Notes: generated by a model from the sequence alone, not told the origin. A stretch of DNA of 64,000 nt from Isoptericola dokdonensis DS-3 (GCF_001636295.1 NZ_CP014209.1:1116001-1180000); one strand, 5' to 3'; positions 28,964-40,124 are shown, numbered from the stretch's first letter. Made by a program: numbers and translations.

Positions 28964-29719
28964 TCAGACCTCGCCGAACCCGCCCTCGATGAGCCCCGTC
29001 ACCAGCGCGACCGCCGCCTCGGCACCCGGACCGCGCGCCGCCACCCGCACCACCTGGCCCTCCGTGGTGCCCAGCGACATGAGCTGCAGCACGCTCGAGG
29101 CGTCCGCACCGTCGATCGTCACCGTCGCCCCCAGGCCTGCCGTCGACCGCGCCACCACGGCCGCCGGACGCGCGTGCAGCCCCAGCGCGTTGCGGATCCG
29201 GACGTGCGCCACGACGTCGTCGCCCCCGCCCGCCGGGGCCGGACGCCCGACCACCTCACCCTGCACCGTCGTCGCGGCCACCGCCGGCGAGTCCGTGCCC
29301 TCCGCCTCGACGAGCTCCAGCACCGGACCTCCGCCGATCGACCGGACCGCACCCGCCGCCGCCTCCGCGACCCCCTCGAGGTCCGCGCCCTGCTGAGCCG
29401 TCACCGCGGCGGCCACCGCACCCTCGACGAACGGCGCCGAGACCAGCCGCGCCCGGCGGGGCAGGTCCGGGTCCAGCTCGAACGCGCTCTCGACCGTCAG
29501 CACCGCCGACCCCAGGTCCGCCAGCACCACGACCGCGTCGACCTCCTCCAGCGCGGCCGCGAGCACCGCCACCACCCGGTCGAAGGACGTGCCCAGCCCG
29601 CCGTCGGGGCCACCCGCGGCGGGACGCACGACGACGTCCGGCGCCATCTGCGCCGCCAGCTCCGCCGTGCCCTCCGCGAGCCGCACCGAGTGCGACACCA
29701 GCACCAGCCCGACCCTCAC
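28964..29719 (-). CDS. dhaM: DhaM: PTS EIIA-like subunit fused to HPr
   Basis: 251 residues. The N-terminal EIIA(Man)-like domain has the phospho-accepting histidine in LVLVSHSVRLAEGTAEL and DAVVVLADLGSAVLT. After a linker (about 130-165) comes an HPr domain with the active His in NALGLHARPAAVVARS and SSVLQLMSLGTTEGQ. It passes PTS phosphate to DhaL-ADP so that dihydroxyacetone is phosphorylated without free ATP. There is no EI domain, so general PTS EI must act in trans. GTG 29719 overlaps the dhaL stop (GTGA). Last gene of dhaK-dhaL-dhaM. Confidence 0.92.
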   Translation of the reverse strand: MRVGLVLVSHSVRLAEGTAELAAQMAPDVVVRPAAGGPDGGLGTSFDRVVAVLAAALEEVDAVVVLADLGSAVLTVESAFELDPDLPRRARLVSAPFVEGAVAAAVTAQQGADLEGVAEAAAGAVRSIGGGPVLELVEAEGTDSPAVAATTVQGEVVGRPAPAGGGDDVVAHVRIRNALGLHARPAAVVARSTAGLGATVTIDGADASSVLQLMSLGTTEGQVVRVAARGPGAEAAVALVTGLIEGGFGEV

Positions 29720-30362
29720 GAGGCGTCGGCCGCCTGCGCCGCCTCGACCGCCGCGGCCAGGACCAGCGCCGTCGAGCAGGCCCCGGGGTCCTGCGTCCCC
29801 GCGCTCCGCTCCCCCAGGTACGACGCCCGGCCCTTCGTGGCCGTCATCGGGATCGTCGCGAGCGCCCCCGCCGCGGCGCCGTCGGCCGCCGCCCGCAGCA
29901 CCGCGAGCGCGTCGCCCGCGGTCACCACCGGACCTGCGGCCTCGACCGCGGCGTGCCATGCGTCGACCATCGTCTTGTTCCCCGGCACCGCGTGCCCGCG
30001 CGACGCGATGCCCTCACCCGCGGCCTCCACGAGCGCCAGCACCCCGGCGGCGTCCAGCACCGGGCGGTCCGTCACGCGCGAGGCGTGCAGGAACGCCGTG
30101 CCGTACAGGGGACCCGCCGCGCCGCCGACGGTCGACATGAGCGTCGTGGCCACCAGCTGCAGCACCTGCCCCACCGTCGCGAGCCGCGTCCCGTCCGGGC
30201 CGTCGAGCCGCGCCACGACGGCCGTGAACCCGCGGTCCAGGTTGACGCCGTGGTCGCCGTCGCCGATGAGCCGGTCGAGCTCGGTGAGCTCGTCGCGGTG
30301 CGTGCGCACGTCCGCGGCCGCGCACCGCACCCAGCGCACGGCCCAGTCGGCGTCGAGCGCCG

Positions 30363-30369
<7 letters not shown>
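29716..30369 (-). CDS. dhaL: Dihydroxyacetone kinase subunit DhaL (nucleotide-binding)
   Basis: 217 residues, all-helical barrel that holds ADP as a permanent cofactor in PTS-dependent kinases. The Mg-binding aspartates are in LDRLIGDGDHGVNLDRGF; other motifs are TLMSTVGGAAGPLYGTAFL, GNKTMVDAWHAA and TKGRASYLGERSAGTQDPG. Start ATG 30369 overlaps the dhaK end by 7 bp; GTG 30366 (GTGA overlap) is equally possible. Works with DhaK and DhaM. Confidence 0.95.
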
Positions 30370-31358
<989 letters not shown>

Positions 31359-31418
31359 CGCCCAGCACCCCTCTCGGATCGTCCTCGACCATCCAACACC
31401 CGTCACGCCCCGCACGCA

Positions 31419-31434
31419 GCACCCGGCCGGGTGC
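31419..31434 (-). terminator. Palindrome after folC
   Basis: The 16-bp perfect palindrome GCACCCGGCCGGGTGC lies 10 bp past the folC stop and before dhaK. It is a candidate terminator or regulator site. Confidence 0.4.
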
Positions 31435-31443
31435 AGCGGCCGG

Positions 31444-32859
31444 TCAGGGGCGGCCGAGCAGCAGCCGGGCGTCGGCCACGGTGACGACCGACCCGGTGAC
31501 CACGACCCCGGTCCCCGTCCCGACGCCCACGACGTCGTCGGCCTCGACGAGGTCGGTGGCGACCTGGAGCGCCTCGTCGAGCCGTTCGGCGACGTGCACG
31601 CGGTCCTCGCCGAACACGTCGCGCGCGACCTCGGCGACGTCGAGCGGGTCGGCGGAGCGCGGCGACGACGACCGCGTGATCACGACGTGCGCGAAGGCGG
31701 GCTCGAGCTCGGCGAGCAGACCCTCGGCGTCCTTGTCGGCCATGAGCCCGACGACGCCGACGACGGTGCGCAGCGTGAACGCCTCCTCGAGGGCCGCCAC
31801 GAGCGCGCGGGCGCCGTGCGGGTTGTGCGCGACGTCCACGAGCACGGTCGGGCTGGACCGCACCAGCTCGAGACGGCCCGGCACGGACACGTCGGCGAAC
31901 GCCGTCTCCACGACCGCCCCGTCGAGCGCGCGCCCGCCGAGGAGCTGCTCGACGGCGGCCAGGGCGAGCAGCGCGTTGTGCGCCTGGTGCTCCCCGTGCA
32001 GCGGCACGAACACCTCGGTGTAGGTGGCCGCGGGGGTGCGCAGGGCGACGAGCTGACCGCCGACGGCGACGCGCCGGTCGACCACGGCGAGCTCGTCGTC
32101 CTCGGTGAGGATCCGCGCCCCGACCCGGGCGACCTGCTCGCGCAGGACCTCGGTGACCTCGGGGAGCTGGACGGCCGACACGGCGGTGGCGCCCGGCTTG
32201 ATGATGCCCGCCTTGACCTCGGCGATCTCCGCCGGCGTGGAGCCGAGCCACCGCTCGTGGTCGACGCTGACCGGCGTGATCACGGCGACCTCGCCGTCCG
32301 CGGTGTTGGTGCAGTCCCAGGAGCCGCCCATGCCGACCTCGACCACGGCGACGTCGACGGGGGTGTCCGCGAACGCGGCGAACGCCATCGCGGTGAGCAC
32401 CTCGAAGAAGTGCAGCCGGGACCTGCCCGCCGCCTCCAGCTCGGCGTCGACGATCTGCACGTACGGGTAGACGTCGTGCCACACCTCGACGAACCGGGCC
32501 GCGCTCAGGGGCTCGCCGTCCACGCAGATGCGCTCGGTGACGCTCGTCAGGTGCGGCGAGGTGAACAGGCCGGTGCGCAGCCCGTGCTCGCGCACCAGGC
32601 GCTCCGTCATGCGGGCCGTCGAGGTCTTGCCGTTGGTGCCCGTGAGGTGCACGACCCGGAACGCGTGCTGCGGGTCGCCGAGCATCTCGAGCAGCCGGCC
32701 GACCCGGTCGTCGATCGTCGGTGCGACGTCGTGCTCCGGCGCCCGGGAGACGATGTGCTCGTAGATGCGTTCCAGGTCGGCGCGGGCCGCGGCATCCTCG
32801 GCCGCGTCGCGCGCCGCGTTCCGCTCGGCCGCGCGGGCCTTCGCGTCCTTGCCGCTCAT
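31444..32859 (-). CDS. folC: Folylpolyglutamate/dihydrofolate synthase
   Basis: 471 residues. It adds glutamate to dihydropteroate and folates. The Mur-ligase-type P-loop is [66 protein letters not shown] and DVAHNPHGA follow. A charged N-terminal extension of about 35 residues is common in this group. ATG overlaps the ileS stop (ATGA), so ileS and folC are one transcription and translation unit. Confidence 0.95.
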   Translation of the reverse strand: MSGKDAKARAAERNAARDAAEDAAARADLERIYEHIVSRAPEHDVAPTIDDRVGRLLEMLGDPQHAFRVVHLTGTNGKTSTARMTERLVREHGLRTGLFTSPHLTSVTERICVDGEPLSAARFVEVWHDVYPYVQIVDAELEAAGRSRLHFFEVLTAMAFAAFADTPVDVAVVEVGMGGSWDCTNTADGEVAVITPVSVDHERWLGSTPAEIAEVKAGIIKPGATAVSAVQLPEVTEVLREQVARVGARILTEDDELAVVDRRVAVGGQLVALRTPAATYTEVFVPLHGEHQAHNALLALAAVEQLLGGRALDGAVVETAFADVSVPGRLELVRSSPTVLVDVAHNPHGARALVAALEEAFTLRTVVGVVGLMADKDAEGLLAELEPAFAHVVITRSSSPRSADPLDVAEVARDVFGEDRVHVAERLDEALQVATDLVEADDVVGVGTGTGVVVTGSVVTVADARLLLGRP

Positions 32860-35800
32860 GCGTCCTCCTTCGCGACCCGGACGACGCGCTCGGCGCCGTC
32901 CGTGCCGGTGACGGTCAGGGTGGTGGCGAGCGTCTCGCTCGTGACCAGGCCACGGTGCGCCTCGACGTCGGCGACGTGCGCGGCCGGGACGTCGAGCTCC
33001 AGCGCGATCCGGTCGCTCACCTCCAGGCCGGCGGCCTTGCGGGCGTCCTGGACGTCGCGGACGACGTCGCGGGCGTACCCCTCGGCGCGCAGGGCGTCGT
33101 CGAGCGCCAGGTCGAGGACGACGAACCCACCGCCGGGCAGCACGCTCGCGGCGACCTCTCCCCCGCCGGCCTGCTCGCCGACGACCGTGGTGAGGTCGTA
33201 CTCGGACTCCAGCATCACGACCGGGCCGTCGTCCGTGGCGACCACGACGGCGCCCTGGTCGTCGCGCGACCACGCACCGGCCTTGGCCGCGCGGATGACG
33301 GCCTGGACGCCCCTGCCGAGGCGCGGGCCTGCGGCGCGGGCGTTGACGGCGAGCCGCTCGGTGATGCCGAACCGCTCGGACGCCGCGGCGTCCGCGGTCA
33401 CCAGGTCGACCGCCTTGACGTTGAGCTCGCCCGTGAGCAGCCCGACGTAGTCGGCGAGCGCCGCCGGGTCCGGCACGGCGACCGTGAGGCGGGCGAGGGG
33501 CTGGCGCACCCGCAGCTGGTGCGCCTTGCGCAGGGCGAGCGTCGTGGAGACCACGGCGCGGACCTCGTCCATGGCGGCGACGAGCTCGTCGTCGGGCACC
33601 AGCGCGGGCTCGACCGCGCCGTCCGCGGCGGGCCAGTCGGCGAGGTGCACGGACCGACCGCCGGTGAGGCCGCGCCAGATCTCCTCGGCGAGCAGCGGGG
33701 CGAGCGGGGCCATCACCCGGGTCAGCGTCTCCAGGGCCGTGCACAGGGTGTCGAACGCGTCGGCGTCCTCCTCCCAGAACCGGTCCCGCTGGGTGCGCAC
33801 GTACCAGTTGGTGAGGACGTCGAGGTGCTCGCGGACGCTCTCGCAGGCACCCGCGATGTCGTAGGCGTCGAGCTGGGCGGTGACCGTGCCGACCAGGTCG
33901 TGGGTGCGGGCGAGCAGGTAGCGGTCGAGGGCCGGGAGGTCCGGCACCCGCTCCGCGGTGACGGGCCCCGCCGTGCGGCCGCGCCCGGCGTCGGCGCTGT
34001 TCGCGTACAGGGTGAAGAAGTAGTAGGTGCTCCACAGGGGCAGCAGCACCTGGCGGACGGCGTCACGGATGCCGTCCTCGGTGACCACGAGGTTGCCGCC
34101 GCGCAGGATCGGGCTGGCCATGAGGAACCAGCGCATGGCGTCGGAGCCGTCGCGGTCGAACACCTCGTTGACGTCCGGGTAGTTGCGCAGCGACTTGCTC
34201 ATCTTGCGGCCGTCGGAACCCAGCACGATGCCGTGCGAGATCGCGGAGCGGAACGCGGGCCGGTCGAACAGGGCCGTGGCGAGCACGTGCAGTGTGTAGA
34301 ACCAGCCGCGGGTCTGGCCGATGTACTCGACGATGAAGTCGCCCGGGTAGTGGTGCTCGAACCAGTCGGCGTTCTCGAACGGGTAGTGCACCTGGGCGTA
34401 CGGCATGGAGCCGGAGTCGACCCACACGTCCATGACGTCCTCGACGCGGCGCATGGTGGACGCGCCGGTCGGGTCGTCGGGGTTGGGGCGCGTGAGGTCG
34501 TCGACGAAGGGCCGGTGCAGGTTCGGCTGCCCGTCCTGGCCGAGCGGCAGCCGCCCGAAGTCGCGCTCGATCTCCGCGAGCGAGCCGTAGACGTCGATGC
34601 GCGGGTAGGCCGGGTCGTCGGACTTCCACACGGGCACGGGCGAACCCCAGAACCGGTTGCGCGTGATCGACCAGTCGCGGGCGCCCGCCAGCCACTTGCC
34701 GAACTGGCCGTCCTGGATGTGCTCGGGCGTCCAGGAGATCTCCTGGTTGAGCTCGAGCATCCGGTCCTTGATCTTCGTGACCTCGACGAACCAGGAGGAG
34801 ACGCCCATGTACATCAGCGGCTGCCGGCAGCGCCAGCAGTGCGGGTACGAGTGGTCGTAGGACTCGCGGCGCAGCAGCACCGTGCCGGGCGTGACGGAGC
34901 CGGCGTCGGCCTCGCCGCGGGTGGCGGCCTTGAGGTGGTCGATGATCGGCGCGTTCGCGTCGAACACCTGCAGGCCCGCGTACTCGTCGACCGGGTGGAC
35001 GAACGTGCCGTCCGCCTTCACCGGCATCACCGACGCGACGCCCTCGCGGTCGCAGACGACCTTGTCGTCCTCGCCGAACGCGCCGGCCGAGTGGACCAGG
35101 CCGGTGCCGTCGGTCGTCGTGACGAAGTCGGCCTCGACGACGCGGTGGGCGCGCTCGTGACCCGCGTAGTAGGAGAACGGCGGGCGGTAGGTGGTGCCGA
35201 GCATCTCGGCACCGGTGAGGCGCGCCACGACGCGCGGTTCCTCGGCGCCGTCGTCGGTGAGCTCGCGGGCGAAGGCCGCGACCCGGGCCTCGGCGAGCAC
35301 GTAGCGCTGCGCCTGCCCGGTGTACGCCGACTCCACGACGACGTAGTCGATGTCCGCGCCCACCATGACGAGCAGGTTGGACGGCAGCGTCCAGGGGGTG
35401 GTCGTCCAGACCAGCAGCTTGTCGCCGGGGAGCAGCGCCCCGCCCGCGGGGGCGTCGAGGACGTCGAGGCCCACCGTGACGGCCGGGTCCTGACGGTTCT
35501 GGTAGACGTCGTCGTCCATGCGCAGCTCGTGGGTGGACAGCGGCGTCTGGTCGTTCCAGCAGTACGGCAGCACGCGGTAGTCCTCGTAGACGAGGCCCTT
35601 GTCGTACAGCTCCTTGAAGCCCCACAGCACCGACTCCATGTAGGAGGTGTCGAGGGTCTTGTAGTCGTGGTCGAAGTCGACCCAGCGCGCCTGGCGGGTC
35701 ACGTAGTCGCGCCACTGCGAGGTGTACCGCAGCACCGAGGCGCGGCAGGCGTCGTTGAACTTCTCGATGCCGAGCTCGACGATCTCGTCCTTGGTCTTGA

Positions 35801-36173
35801 TGCCGAGCTGGCTCATGGCCTCGAGCTCGGCGGGCAGGCCGTGCGTGTCCCACCCGAACCGCCGCTCCACCCGCTTGCCGCGCATCGTCTGGTAGCGCGG
35901 CACGACGTCCTTGGCGTAGCCGGTGAGGAGGTGGCCGTAGTGCGGCAGCCCGTTGGCGAACGGCGGGCCGTCGTAGAAGACGAACTCGTTGGAGCCGTTC
36001 TCGCCCGCGGGGTTCTTGTCCACCGAGGCGCGGAACGTGTCGTCGGCCTCCCAGTAGGCCAGCACGTCGCGCTCGATGTCCGGCAGGCGCGGGGACGCCG
36101 GGACGCCGGCGATGCCGAAGGCCGCGCCGGGGGCGCCGGTGGGCTCGGTCGAACGGTGCAGCGGGTAGGCCAT
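32856..36173 (-). CDS. ileS: Isoleucine-tRNA ligase
   Basis: 1105 residues. Class I synthetase of the longer, eukaryote-like IleRS type found in actinobacteria. HIGH motif appears as PHYGHLLTG after [10 protein letters not shown]; editing domain (about 210-430) has [10 protein letters not shown]; the KMSKS loop is [23 protein letters not shown] is a Cys pair; the C-terminal anticodon-binding region is complete. The upstream T-box leader shows that it is induced when tRNA-Ile is uncharged. ATG 36173 has AGGAG 7 nt before it. Confidence 0.97.
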   Translation of the reverse strand: MAYPLHRSTEPTGAPGAAFGIAGVPASPRLPDIERDVLAYWEADDTFRASVDKNPAGENGSNEFVFYDGPPFANGLPHYGHLLTGYAKDVVPRYQTMRGKRVERRFGWDTHGLPAELEAMSQLGIKTKDEIVELGIEKFNDACRASVLRYTSQWRDYVTRQARWVDFDHDYKTLDTSYMESVLWGFKELYDKGLVYEDYRVLPYCWNDQTPLSTHELRMDDDVYQNRQDPAVTVGLDVLDAPAGGALLPGDKLLVWTTTPWTLPSNLLVMVGADIDYVVVESAYTGQAQRYVLAEARVAAFARELTDDGAEEPRVVARLTGAEMLGTTYRPPFSYYAGHERAHRVVEADFVTTTDGTGLVHSAGAFGEDDKVVCDREGVASVMPVKADGTFVHPVDEYAGLQVFDANAPIIDHLKAATRGEADAGSVTPGTVLLRRESYDHSYPHCWRCRQPLMYMGVSSWFVEVTKIKDRMLELNQEISWTPEHIQDGQFGKWLAGARDWSITRNRFWGSPVPVWKSDDPAYPRIDVYGSLAEIERDFGRLPLGQDGQPNLHRPFVDDLTRPNPDDPTGASTMRRVEDVMDVWVDSGSMPYAQVHYPFENADWFEHHYPGDFIVEYIGQTRGWFYTLHVLATALFDRPAFRSAISHGIVLGSDGRKMSKSLRNYPDVNEVFDRDGSDAMRWFLMASPILRGGNLVVTEDGIRDAVRQVLLPLWSTYYFFTLYANSADAGRGRTAGPVTAERVPDLPALDRYLLARTHDLVGTVTAQLDAYDIAGACESVREHLDVLTNWYVRTQRDRFWEEDADAFDTLCTALETLTRVMAPLAPLLAEEIWRGLTGGRSVHLADWPAADGAVEPALVPDDELVAAMDEVRAVVSTTLALRKAHQLRVRQPLARLTVAVPDPAALADYVGLLTGELNVKAVDLVTADAAASERFGITERLAVNARAAGPRLGRGVQAVIRAAKAGAWSRDDQGAVVVATDDGPVVMLESEYDLTTVVGEQAGGGEVAASVLPGGGFVVLDLALDDALRAEGYARDVVRDVQDARKAAGLEVSDRIALELDVPAAHVADVEAHRGLVTSETLATTLTVTGTDGAERVVRVAKEDA

Positions 36174-36180
36174 GGGTGGG

Positions 36181-36430
36181 CTCCTGAACGGGCGGTCGGG
36201 CGGTGGTACGGGTCGGTCCTGCCGTGCGAGGACGACGCCGCCGCCCCTCGGGGACGGCGGTACCGCGGTACCACCCCGCTTGCGGGTGCCAGGACCTGCC
36301 TGGGACCCACCGCTCGTTCACGGCTGTGACGGGCCTGCCCGTCCGGTTCTACTGAGCCGCACCAGGGTGCGGCCGTTCTTCCGGAGGCTCGCCGGTGATG
36401 GCCGGGTCGACGCCTGTGCGCACCATCGTA
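36181..36430 (-). promoter_or_regulatory. T-box riboswitch leader of ileS (Ile specifier)
   Basis: The T-box core GGGTGGTACCGCG is on the minus strand at 36264-36276; its UGGU can pair with the 3' ACCA of tRNA-Ile. The Stem I specifier AUC is at 36397-36399, followed by the conserved GGCGAGCCTCCGGAAGAAC. TACGAT at 36425-36430 is the likely -10. Within the leader GTACCACC (36202-36209) is complementary to the T-box GGTGGTAC, and the ileS Shine-Dalgarno (36181-36185) lies beside it, so control is probably at translation, as for other actinobacterial ileS T-boxes. There is no terminator-like T-run. Confidence 0.92.
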
Positions 36431-36488
36431 GCCCTCCGACCCGGCGGGCGCGGGACCGGCCCGTCGCCCCGCCGGAGCACGGCTGGGC

Positions 36489-36494
36489 TAGGTT
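36489..36494 (+). promoter_or_regulatory. -10 hexamer of the MFS gene (leaderless)
   Basis: TAGGTT six bases before GTG 36501. It diverges from the ileS T-box promoter about 60 bp away. Confidence 0.5.
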
Positions 36495-36500
36495 CGGCGG

Positions 36501-37799
36501 GTGGCAGCGCACTCCCCCGACCCGGCACCCGCCGTCGAGGTCGTCGACCCCGTCCAGCGACGCACGCTGGTCGTGCTCGTCGCCGCGCAGGTGCTGTCCG
36601 GGGCCGGGCTGGCCGCCGGGATCACCGTCGGCGCCCTGCTGGCCGCCGAGATGCTCGGGTCCGCGGGGCTCGCGGGGCTCCCCGCCGCCCTGTTCACCTT
36701 CGGGTCGGCGTCCGCGGCGCTGGTGGTGGGTCGGCTGTCCCAGCGGTGGGGACGGCGGGTCGGGCTGGCCGCCGGGTACCTCGTCGGCGCGGGCGGCGCG
36801 GTGCTCGTGGTGCTCGCCGCGACCCTCGACGACGTCGTGCTGCTGTTCGTCGCGTTCACCGTCTACGGGGCCGGGACCGCCACCAACCTCCAGGCCCGGT
36901 ACGCGGGCGCCGACCTCGCCGCGCCGGCCCACCGCGGCCGCGCCGTGAGCACGGTGCTCGTCGCGACCACGCTCGGCGCGGTCGCCGGGCCCAACCTCGT
37001 GGGGGTGACGGGCGACCTCGCGACCGGCTGGGGGCTGCCGGCGCTGGCGGGCCCCTTCCTCCTCGCGGCGGCGGCCTACGGCGGTGCGGGTCTCGTGCTG
37101 GCCGCGTTCCTGCGGCCCGACCCGCTGCTGCTGGCCCGTGCCCGCGCGGCCGACGACGCGGCCGCCGACGCCGCAGGCGCCCCCGACCGCGCGCCGGGCA
37201 CCCCCGCGGCCCCGGAGGCCACCGGCGACGCGGGCGACGCGCAGGTGCGCCGCGTGGTGCTGCTCGCGGGGACCGTCATGGTGCTCACCCAGGGCGTCAT
37301 GGTCGCGATCATGACGATGACCCCGGTCCACATGACCCACCACGGGCACGCCGTCGCGACCGCCGGGCTCGTCATCGCCGTGCACGTCGGGATGATGTAC
37401 CTGCCCTCACCGCTGTCCGGCCGGCTCGTGGACCGGCGCGGGCCGCGGTTCGTCGCCGTCCTCGCCGCCACGGTGCTGCTGGCCGCCGGGATCGTGTCCG
37501 CCGTCGTCCCGCCGTCGTCGGTGGTCGGGCTGGCCGTCGGCCTCGGGCTGCTGGGCCTCGGCTGGAGCCTGGGGCTCGTGGCCGGCACCGCGCTGCTCAC
37601 CACCGCCGTGCCCCTGGAACGACGTGCCCGCACCCAGGGGTCGGTCGACCTCGCCGTCGCCCTCGCCGGGGCCGCCGGCGGCATCGGCTCCGGGTTCGTC
37701 GTCGCGGGGTCGAGCTACGCGACGCTCGCCCTCGTCGGCGGCGTGCTCGGCCTGGCGATCCTGCCGGTCGTCGCGCTCGACGCGCGGCGCCGCGACTGA
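36501..37799 (+). CDS. MFS transporter
   Basis: 432 residues, about 12 membrane helices with a cytoplasmic loop of about 45 Ala/Asp/Pro-rich residues (215-258) in the middle. GRLSQRWGRRVGLAAGYLVG is motif A; LSGRLVDRRGPRFVAV is its repeat in the C-half. Substrate unknown. GTG start with TAGGTT six bases upstream, predicted leaderless. The 3' end carries a 21-bp segment repeated after the next gene. Confidence 0.85.
   Translation: MAAHSPDPAPAVEVVDPVQRRTLVVLVAAQVLSGAGLAAGITVGALLAAEMLGSAGLAGLPAALFTFGSASAALVVGRLSQRWGRRVGLAAGYLVGAGGAVLVVLAATLDDVVLLFVAFTVYGAGTATNLQARYAGADLAAPAHRGRAVSTVLVATTLGAVAGPNLVGVTGDLATGWGLPALAGPFLLAAAAYGGAGLVLAAFLRPDPLLLARARAADDAAADAAGAPDRAPGTPAAPEATGDAGDAQVRRVVLLAGTVMVLTQGVMVAIMTMTPVHMTHHGHAVATAGLVIAVHVGMMYLPSPLSGRLVDRRGPRFVAVLAATVLLAAGIVSAVVPPSSVVGLAVGLGLLGLGWSLGLVAGTALLTTAVPLERRARTQGSVDLAVALAGAAGGIGSGFVVAGSSYATLALVGGVLGLAILPVVALDARRRD
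37776..37796. repeat. 21-bp direct repeat, copy 1 (end of MFS gene)
   Basis: Identical to 38488-38508. This copy encodes the last residues of the MFS protein. The two copies bracket the lysE-like gene exactly. Confidence 0.75.
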
Positions 37800-37823
37800 A
37801 CCGCCCGACGTCGACGGGCGCCC

Positions 37824-37832
37824 CGGTACGGT
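37824..37832 (+). promoter_or_regulatory. -10 region of the lysE-like gene (leaderless)
   Basis: TACGGT ends six bases before ATG 37839, so transcription should begin at or next to the start codon. Confidence 0.45.
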
Positions 37833-37838
37833 GCCGTC

Positions 37839-38477
37839 ATGACCGTCCCCGAAGCGCTCCTCGCGTTCGCCCTCGTCGCCGGGCTCCTCACCGTCGTGCC
37901 CGGCCTCGACACGGCGCTCGTGCTGCGCAGCACCGTGACCCGGTCCCGGGCGCACGGGTTCGCCGCGCTGGCCGGCATCCAGGTGGGCACGCTCGTGTGG
38001 GGCGTCGCCGCCGCGGCCGGGGCGGCCGCCCTGCTGGCCGCGAGCCAGACGGCCTACCGCGTCCTCACCGTCGTCGGCGCCGCATACCTGGTGTGGCTCG
38101 GCGGAACCATGCTGTGGTCGTCGTTCCGCCGTCCGGCCGGCCCGAGCCCCGACGAGCTCCCGGTGATCTCCGGCGGGCACGGGCGCGACCTGGGAACCGG
38201 ACTGGTGACGAACCTCCTCAACCCCAAGGTCGGGGTGTTCTACGTCGCGACCATCCCCCAGTTCGTGCCCGACGGCGTCAACCCGCTCGCGATGGGCGCG
38301 CTGCTCGCGCTCGTGCACTGCGCGCTCGGGACGGCCTGGCTGACCGGCGTCGTCCTCGCGGCCGGGTCGCTCGGCCCGCGGCTGCGCCGCGCGTCGGCCA
38401 CCCGCTGGATCGACCGCGTCACGGGCGGGGTGCTCGTCGCCCTCGGCGCCCGGCTGGCCGTCACCGCGCGCGTCTGA
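37839..38477 (+). CDS. LysE/RhtB-family amino-acid exporter
   Basis: 212 residues, six predicted membrane helices. Signature VPGLDTALVLRSTVTRSRAHGFAALAGIQVG in the first third, AAYLVWLGGTMLW, and GLVTNLLNPKVGVFYVATIPQFV. The family exports amino acids such as lysine, homoserine or threonine; substrate here unknown. It starts 40 bp after the MFS gene from its own leaderless promoter and converges on the molybdopterin oxidoreductase gene. Confidence 0.92.
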   Translation: MTVPEALLAFALVAGLLTVVPGLDTALVLRSTVTRSRAHGFAALAGIQVGTLVWGVAAAAGAAALLAASQTAYRVLTVVGAAYLVWLGGTMLWSSFRRPAGPSPDELPVISGGHGRDLGTGLVTNLLNPKVGVFYVATIPQFVPDGVNPLAMGALLALVHCALGTAWLTGVVLAAGSLGPRLRRASATRWIDRVTGGVLVALGARLAVTARV

Positions 38478-38481
38478 CGTC

Positions 38482-38511
38482 CCGGTCCTCGACGCGCGGC
38501 GCCGCGACCGG
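38482..38511. terminator. Bidirectional hairpin between convergent genes
   Basis: Arms CCGGTC and GACCGG enclose the palindrome CGCGGCGCCGCG. It lies between the lysE-like stop and the oxidoreductase stop, so could serve both strands. Confidence 0.5.
38488..38508. repeat. 21-bp direct repeat, copy 2
   Basis: Second copy of the segment at 37776-37796, now intergenic and inside the bidirectional hairpin. Confidence 0.75.
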
Positions 38512-38516
38512 CCGGC

Positions 38517-40124
38517 TCAACCGACCGACACCTCGACGGTGTGCCACCCCGTCGCACCGTCGGGGGCGGGGGGCGCCTCGTCGGCGGTCTGCACCTGACC
38601 GTCGGCGTCCGTGGCCCGCACCGCGACGGTGTGGTCACCGGCGGCGGCGTCCCACGTGTACCGCCACTGCCGCCACGTGTCCGGGCCGACGGTGTCGGCG
38701 AGCTCGGCGGCCTGCCACGGCCCGCCGTCGACGCTCACCTCGACCGCCTCGACGCCGGTGTGCTGCGCCCAGGCCACCCCCGCCACGACGACCTCCCCCG
38801 CCGTGAGGTCCGCACCCGGGCGCGGCACGTCGATCCGGGACTGCAGCTTGACGGGCCCCAGCGCCGACCAGCCGCGCGGCGTCCAGTAGCCCTCGTCGTC
38901 GGCGAACCGCGTCACCTTGAGCTCGGTCACCCACTTGGTGGCCGACACGTACCCGTACAGGCCCGGCACGACGAGCCGGGCGGGGAAGCCGTGCTGCTCG
39001 GGCAGCGGCTCGCCGTTCATGCCGATCGCGAGCAGGCACTCGCGGTCCGGGTCGGTGAGCACCTCCAGCGGCGTCCCCGCGGTGAAGCCGTCCACCGACG
39101 TCGACAGCACCATGTCCGCCCCGGCCTGCGGGCGGGCGCGCGCCAGGAGCTCGCGCAGGGGGTGGCCGAGCCACAGCGCGTTGCCGATCAGGTCACCGCC
39201 CACCCCGTTCGAGACGCAGGCGAGGGTGAGGTGGTGCTCGGTCATCGGCAGGGCCAGCACGTCGTCCCACGTGAGCTCGAACGGCTCGTCCACCAGCCCG
39301 GTGACGCGCAGCGTCCACGTCGCCGGGTCCACCTGCGGGACCCGCAGGGCCGTGTCGATGCGGTAGAAGTCGTCGTTGGGCGTGACGTAGGGGGCGACGT
39401 CGGCGATCCCGAGGTCGGCCCCCGCCGGCACCGCCGGGGCGGGCGTGGACGGCGACGGCAGGCGGATCGCGTCGCGGACGACCTGCACCGCACGGCTGCC
39501 CGCGGACGCCGCCCGCGCCGCCACCAGGGCGACGACCGCCCCGGCAGCCGTCGCGCCCGTCCAGGTGAGGAACGTGCGGCGGGAGGCGCCGTCGGCCACG
39601 TGCCCCGGATCGCCCGTCACGACGTCGCCCGGCAGCCCGGTCGCGACGGCAGCCGACGCCGTGCCGGGCACGCGCGCGACGAGCGCCCGCAGCAGGACCA
39701 CGCCGACACCGACGCCCAGCACCGCGGGCAGCGCCCACACCGGCGTCGCGCCCGGACGGGTCGCCGCGACCACGCCGAGCGCCAGACCCACGACCGCCAG
39801 GAGCACGCCCCCGGACGGCGGACGTCGTCGCTCCAGCACCCCCGCGAGCGCCGCGCCCGCGGCCAGCACGACGCCCATGGACAGCAGCAGCACGAGCTTG
39901 TCGTTGGTGCCGAACCACTCCACCGCGAAGTCCTTCAACCACGGCGGCACGCTGTCCACGACGACGCCGCCGAGCGCCAGCACGGGCGAGGACGCCGGGT
40001 CGATCAGCGCCGCGACCAGCTCGGCGAGCGCCAGGCCCGCCCCGGCGGCGACCACCCCGGCGAGCGCCGCCGCCCCGTCGCCTCGTCGTCGTCCACCGCT
40101 GCCGTCGCCCCCGCGCCCGCTCAT
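38517..40124 (-). CDS. Membrane-anchored molybdopterin-dependent oxidoreductase (sulfite-oxidase fold)
   Basis: 535 residues. The N-terminal half has about four to five membrane helices (positions about 17-165) and then a further helix after RRTFLTWTGATAAG (about 190-215), placing the catalytic part outside. The molybdopterin domain has ADLGIADVAPYVTPNDDFYRID, LTLACVSNGVGGDLIGNALW with the Mo-ligand Cys, GFPARLVVPGLYGY and VKWVTEL-like ATKWVTELKVT. A C-terminal Mo-co dimerisation domain (about 430-535) has VAWAQHTGVEAVEVSVDGG. Substrate unknown; resembles YedY or sulfite-oxidase relatives. ATG 40124 has AAGGTGG upstream. It is divergent from the ABC cassette. Confidence 0.9.
   Translation of the reverse strand: MSGRGGDGSGGRRRGDGAAALAGVVAAGAGLALAELVAALIDPASSPVLALGGVVVDSVPPWLKDFAVEWFGTNDKLVLLLSMGVVLAAGAALAGVLERRRPPSGGVLLAVVGLALGVVAATRPGATPVWALPAVLGVGVGVVLLRALVARVPGTASAAVATGLPGDVVTGDPGHVADGASRRTFLTWTGATAAGAVVALVAARAASAGSRAVQVVRDAIRLPSPSTPAPAVPAGADLGIADVAPYVTPNDDFYRIDTALRVPQVDPATWTLRVTGLVDEPFELTWDDVLALPMTEHHLTLACVSNGVGGDLIGNALWLGHPLRELLARARPQAGADMVLSTSVDGFTAGTPLEVLTDPDRECLLAIGMNGEPLPEQHGFPARLVVPGLYGYVSATKWVTELKVTRFADDEGYWTPRGWSALGPVKLQSRIDVPRPGADLTAGEVVVAGVAWAQHTGVEAVEVSVDGGPWQAAELADTVGPDTWRQWRYTWDAAAGDHTVAVRATDADGQVQTADEAPPAPDGATGWHTVEVSVG

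Noticed and set aside
31419..31434. Palindrome as the operator of a dha regulator
   Set aside because: No DhaR/DhaS-type regulator is adjacent and the site abuts the folC stop, so terminator is the simpler reading.
36318..37385. Minus-strand frame opposite the MFS gene and T-box
   Set aside because: His/Gly/Arg-rich shadow; it would begin inside the MFS gene and end within the T-box leader.
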